Source: Sulfodiicoccus acidiphilus (GTDB lineage Archaea; Thermoproteota; Thermoprotei_A; Sulfolobales; Sulfolobaceae). From it: a stretch of DNA of 64,000 bases. The notes under the pieces were generated by a model. That model saw nothing but the letters and a program-made list of their open reading frames with translations, ran no database searches and was not told the origin of the DNA. Made by a program: the position numbers and the translations under genes. The stretch spans positions 1,971,982-2,035,981 of the forward strand of contig NZ_AP018553.1 of NCBI RefSeq assembly GCF_003967175.1, written 5' to 3'. Below, one piece after another: positions 63,030 to 64,000 of the stretch. Every line of letters begins with the position of its first letter. Position 1 is the stretch's first letter.

Positions 63030-63966
63030 GCCCCATCGCCAACCTGATCATTATGGGGAGCACGAAGGCCGAAGTGACAGCTGTTATGGGTACTATAAAC
63101 CCGAACGTACCGTCCGAGATGTCGTTAGCAGCCTCCATCACTAGAGCACCTACAATGCACGAGGTTAGCAACACCTGTCTGAAACCGTCGGCGCCCATCA
63201 ACCTCGCCATGTGGGGACTCATTAGCCCGACGAACCCTATTGCGCCAACCTGAGAGACTAAGTAACCCACCACTAAACTAGTCAAGGTCAACCACCCCAG
63301 CCTGAACTTACCGACGTTCAGACCGTTAGCGTAGGCTACTTCGTCTCCCAGCGAGGCGAGGTCGAAGGCCCGTGCCCTCAATGTTAAGACGTAGAGGAAC
63401 ACCAGTGTCACTGATAAGAGGACTCCGACATCGGTGAAAGTTTTCACGCCCACGTCCCCGAAGAGCCAGTAGAGGGCGTTGGGAAGCTGTGGATACTTGA
63501 ATTGAAGATACTCCTCCGCCACCAGCAGTCCTGATGTGAAGGCAAAGTCGACAGTGAGTCCAGCTAATAGAAGCGACCCAGGACCTCCCTTTCTTCCTAA
63601 GGCCAATACTATTAACGACCCGAGTACGGAAAAGGCGAACGCTGCCACCGGTTGTGCCAAGATTGAGAGGAATAGCGGTACTCCCGTGAAGAATGCTATC
63701 ACTGCTCCGAAGGCCGCTCCAGCAGCAGTACCAGACACGTACGGGTCCATGAGGCCGTTTCTAAATAGGGTCTGGAGAACTGTACCTGACGCCGCTAACA
63801 CGATTCCGGTTAGGGCCGCGTAGATGACAGTTGGAAGCTTCATGTCGAGTAAGATCTCCCTGTATACTCCCGTGGAATTGAGGGGAGTGTAGACTGGTCC
63901 GTAAAGGAGCCCGAGGAGGCCAGCCGCGATCGTCGACATTACCAAAACCAAAAGAAGCCCCTTCAC
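63013..63966 (-). CDS. ABC transporter permease (FecCD/BtuC type)
   Basis: 317 residues, about nine or ten helices. Hallmarks: MKLPTVIYAALTGIVLAASG (an atypical R to T change in the usual LRLPR start), GTVLQTLFRNGLMDPYVSGT with AAGAAFGAV, and the ATPase-contact loop GAIGFVGLMSPHMARLMGAD. GTG start. It opens the operon permease-ATPase, with the binding-protein gene 39 bases further down under its own promoter. Expected to import cobalamin, haem or an iron chelate. Confidence 0.93.
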   Translation of the reverse strand: MKGLLLVLVMSTIAAGLLGLLYGPVYTPLNSTGVYREILLDMKLPTVIYAALTGIVLAASGTVLQTLFRNGLMDPYVSGTAAGAAFGAVIAFFTGVPLFLSILAQPVAAFAFSVLGSLIVLALGRKGGPGSLLLAGLTVDFAFTSGLLVAEEYLQFKYPQLPNALYWLFGDVGVKTFTDVGVLLSVTLVFLYVLTLRARAFDLASLGDEVAYANGLNVGKFRLGWLTLTSLVVGYLVSQVGAIGFVGLMSPHMARLMGADGFRQVLLTSCIVGALVMEAANDISDGTFGFIVPITAVTSAFVLPIMIRLAMGLEYRA

Positions 63967-64000
63967 GTGGGTGGATAGCTTATCCAGATATTTATAGATA
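63967..64000 (-). promoter_or_regulatory. Promoter and palindromic operator of the BtuC-like operon
   Basis: Reading the minus strand, CTATAAATATC (TATA box) is followed by TGGATA-AGC-TATCCA (63972-63986) and, six bases on, the GTG start. The half-sites equal those at 62339-62353. The operator lies between TATA box and start codon, which suits repression. Confidence 0.8.

Overview
The window reads as chromosome of a thermoacidophilic crenarchaeon of the Sulfolobales type. The evidence is a C40/C50-type carotenoid cluster with an archaeal CarR-like lycopene cyclase, a DUF973 membrane protein, an FecCD/BtuC importer, GH15 glucoamylase/trehalase, bacterio-opsin-activator (HTH_10) and two-headed AsnC-like regulators, leaderless genes with a TATA box about 25 bases before the start codon, and heavy IS200/IS605 (TnpB) debris. 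The genus cannot be fixed from the sequence alone.

Layout. 0-8.1 kb: a cyclic amide/ureide island with a transporter, an M20 carbamoylase, an alcohol dehydrogenase, a PuuE/imidase-like deacetylase coupled to an asparaginase-like amidohydrolase, and a dihydropyrimidinase plus nitrilase-family ureidase pair. 8.1-15.4 kb: a graveyard of TnpB elements around an AsnC-like regulator, DUF488, a hypothetical gene and DUF302. 16-21.9 kb: hemerythrin-like protein, MIP18-family Fe-S protein, HTH_10 regulator, NnrS-like and other membrane proteins (a possible nitric-oxide/Fe-S stress set), a hydroxyisobutyrate-dehydrogenase-like enzyme and another HTH_10 regulator. 22.5-27.1 kb: carotenoid genes crtI (frameshifted), crtZ, crtB, crtY, a glycosyltransferase and an AbrB-like protein. 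27-35 kb: S9 peptidase, a large surface protein, a TnpB pseudogene, msrA, DUF973 and a SRPBCC-like protein. 35.4-39.4 kb: a compact sugar module (polyol dehydrogenase, FGGY kinase, DhnA-type aldolase and an HTH-phosphoribosyltransferase regulator resembling GfcR). 39-47.6 kb: transporters, SpoIIM-like protein, GH15 enzyme. 47.8-54.4 kb: a second IS graveyard with a GC-rich non-coding block, GDPD, MFS and decayed genes. 54.5-64 kb: ParA-like ATPase, regulators, oxidoreductases, MFS, SDR and a BtuCDF-type ABC importer with matching palindromic operators.

Two properties stand out. First, seven otherwise complete host genes (regulator, crtI, DUF973, FGGY kinase, amino acid permease, DUF35, parA) and one TnpB are each broken by a one-base phase change, in most cases at a run of four or five identical bases. 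This may be homopolymer error in the assembly, real decay, or programmed frameshifting. Second, the 3' ends of TnpB elements, which encode the guide (omega) RNA scaffold in active relatives, survive in many copies, mostly without an intact tnpB. All functions below are read from the sequence by eye; no database search was run.
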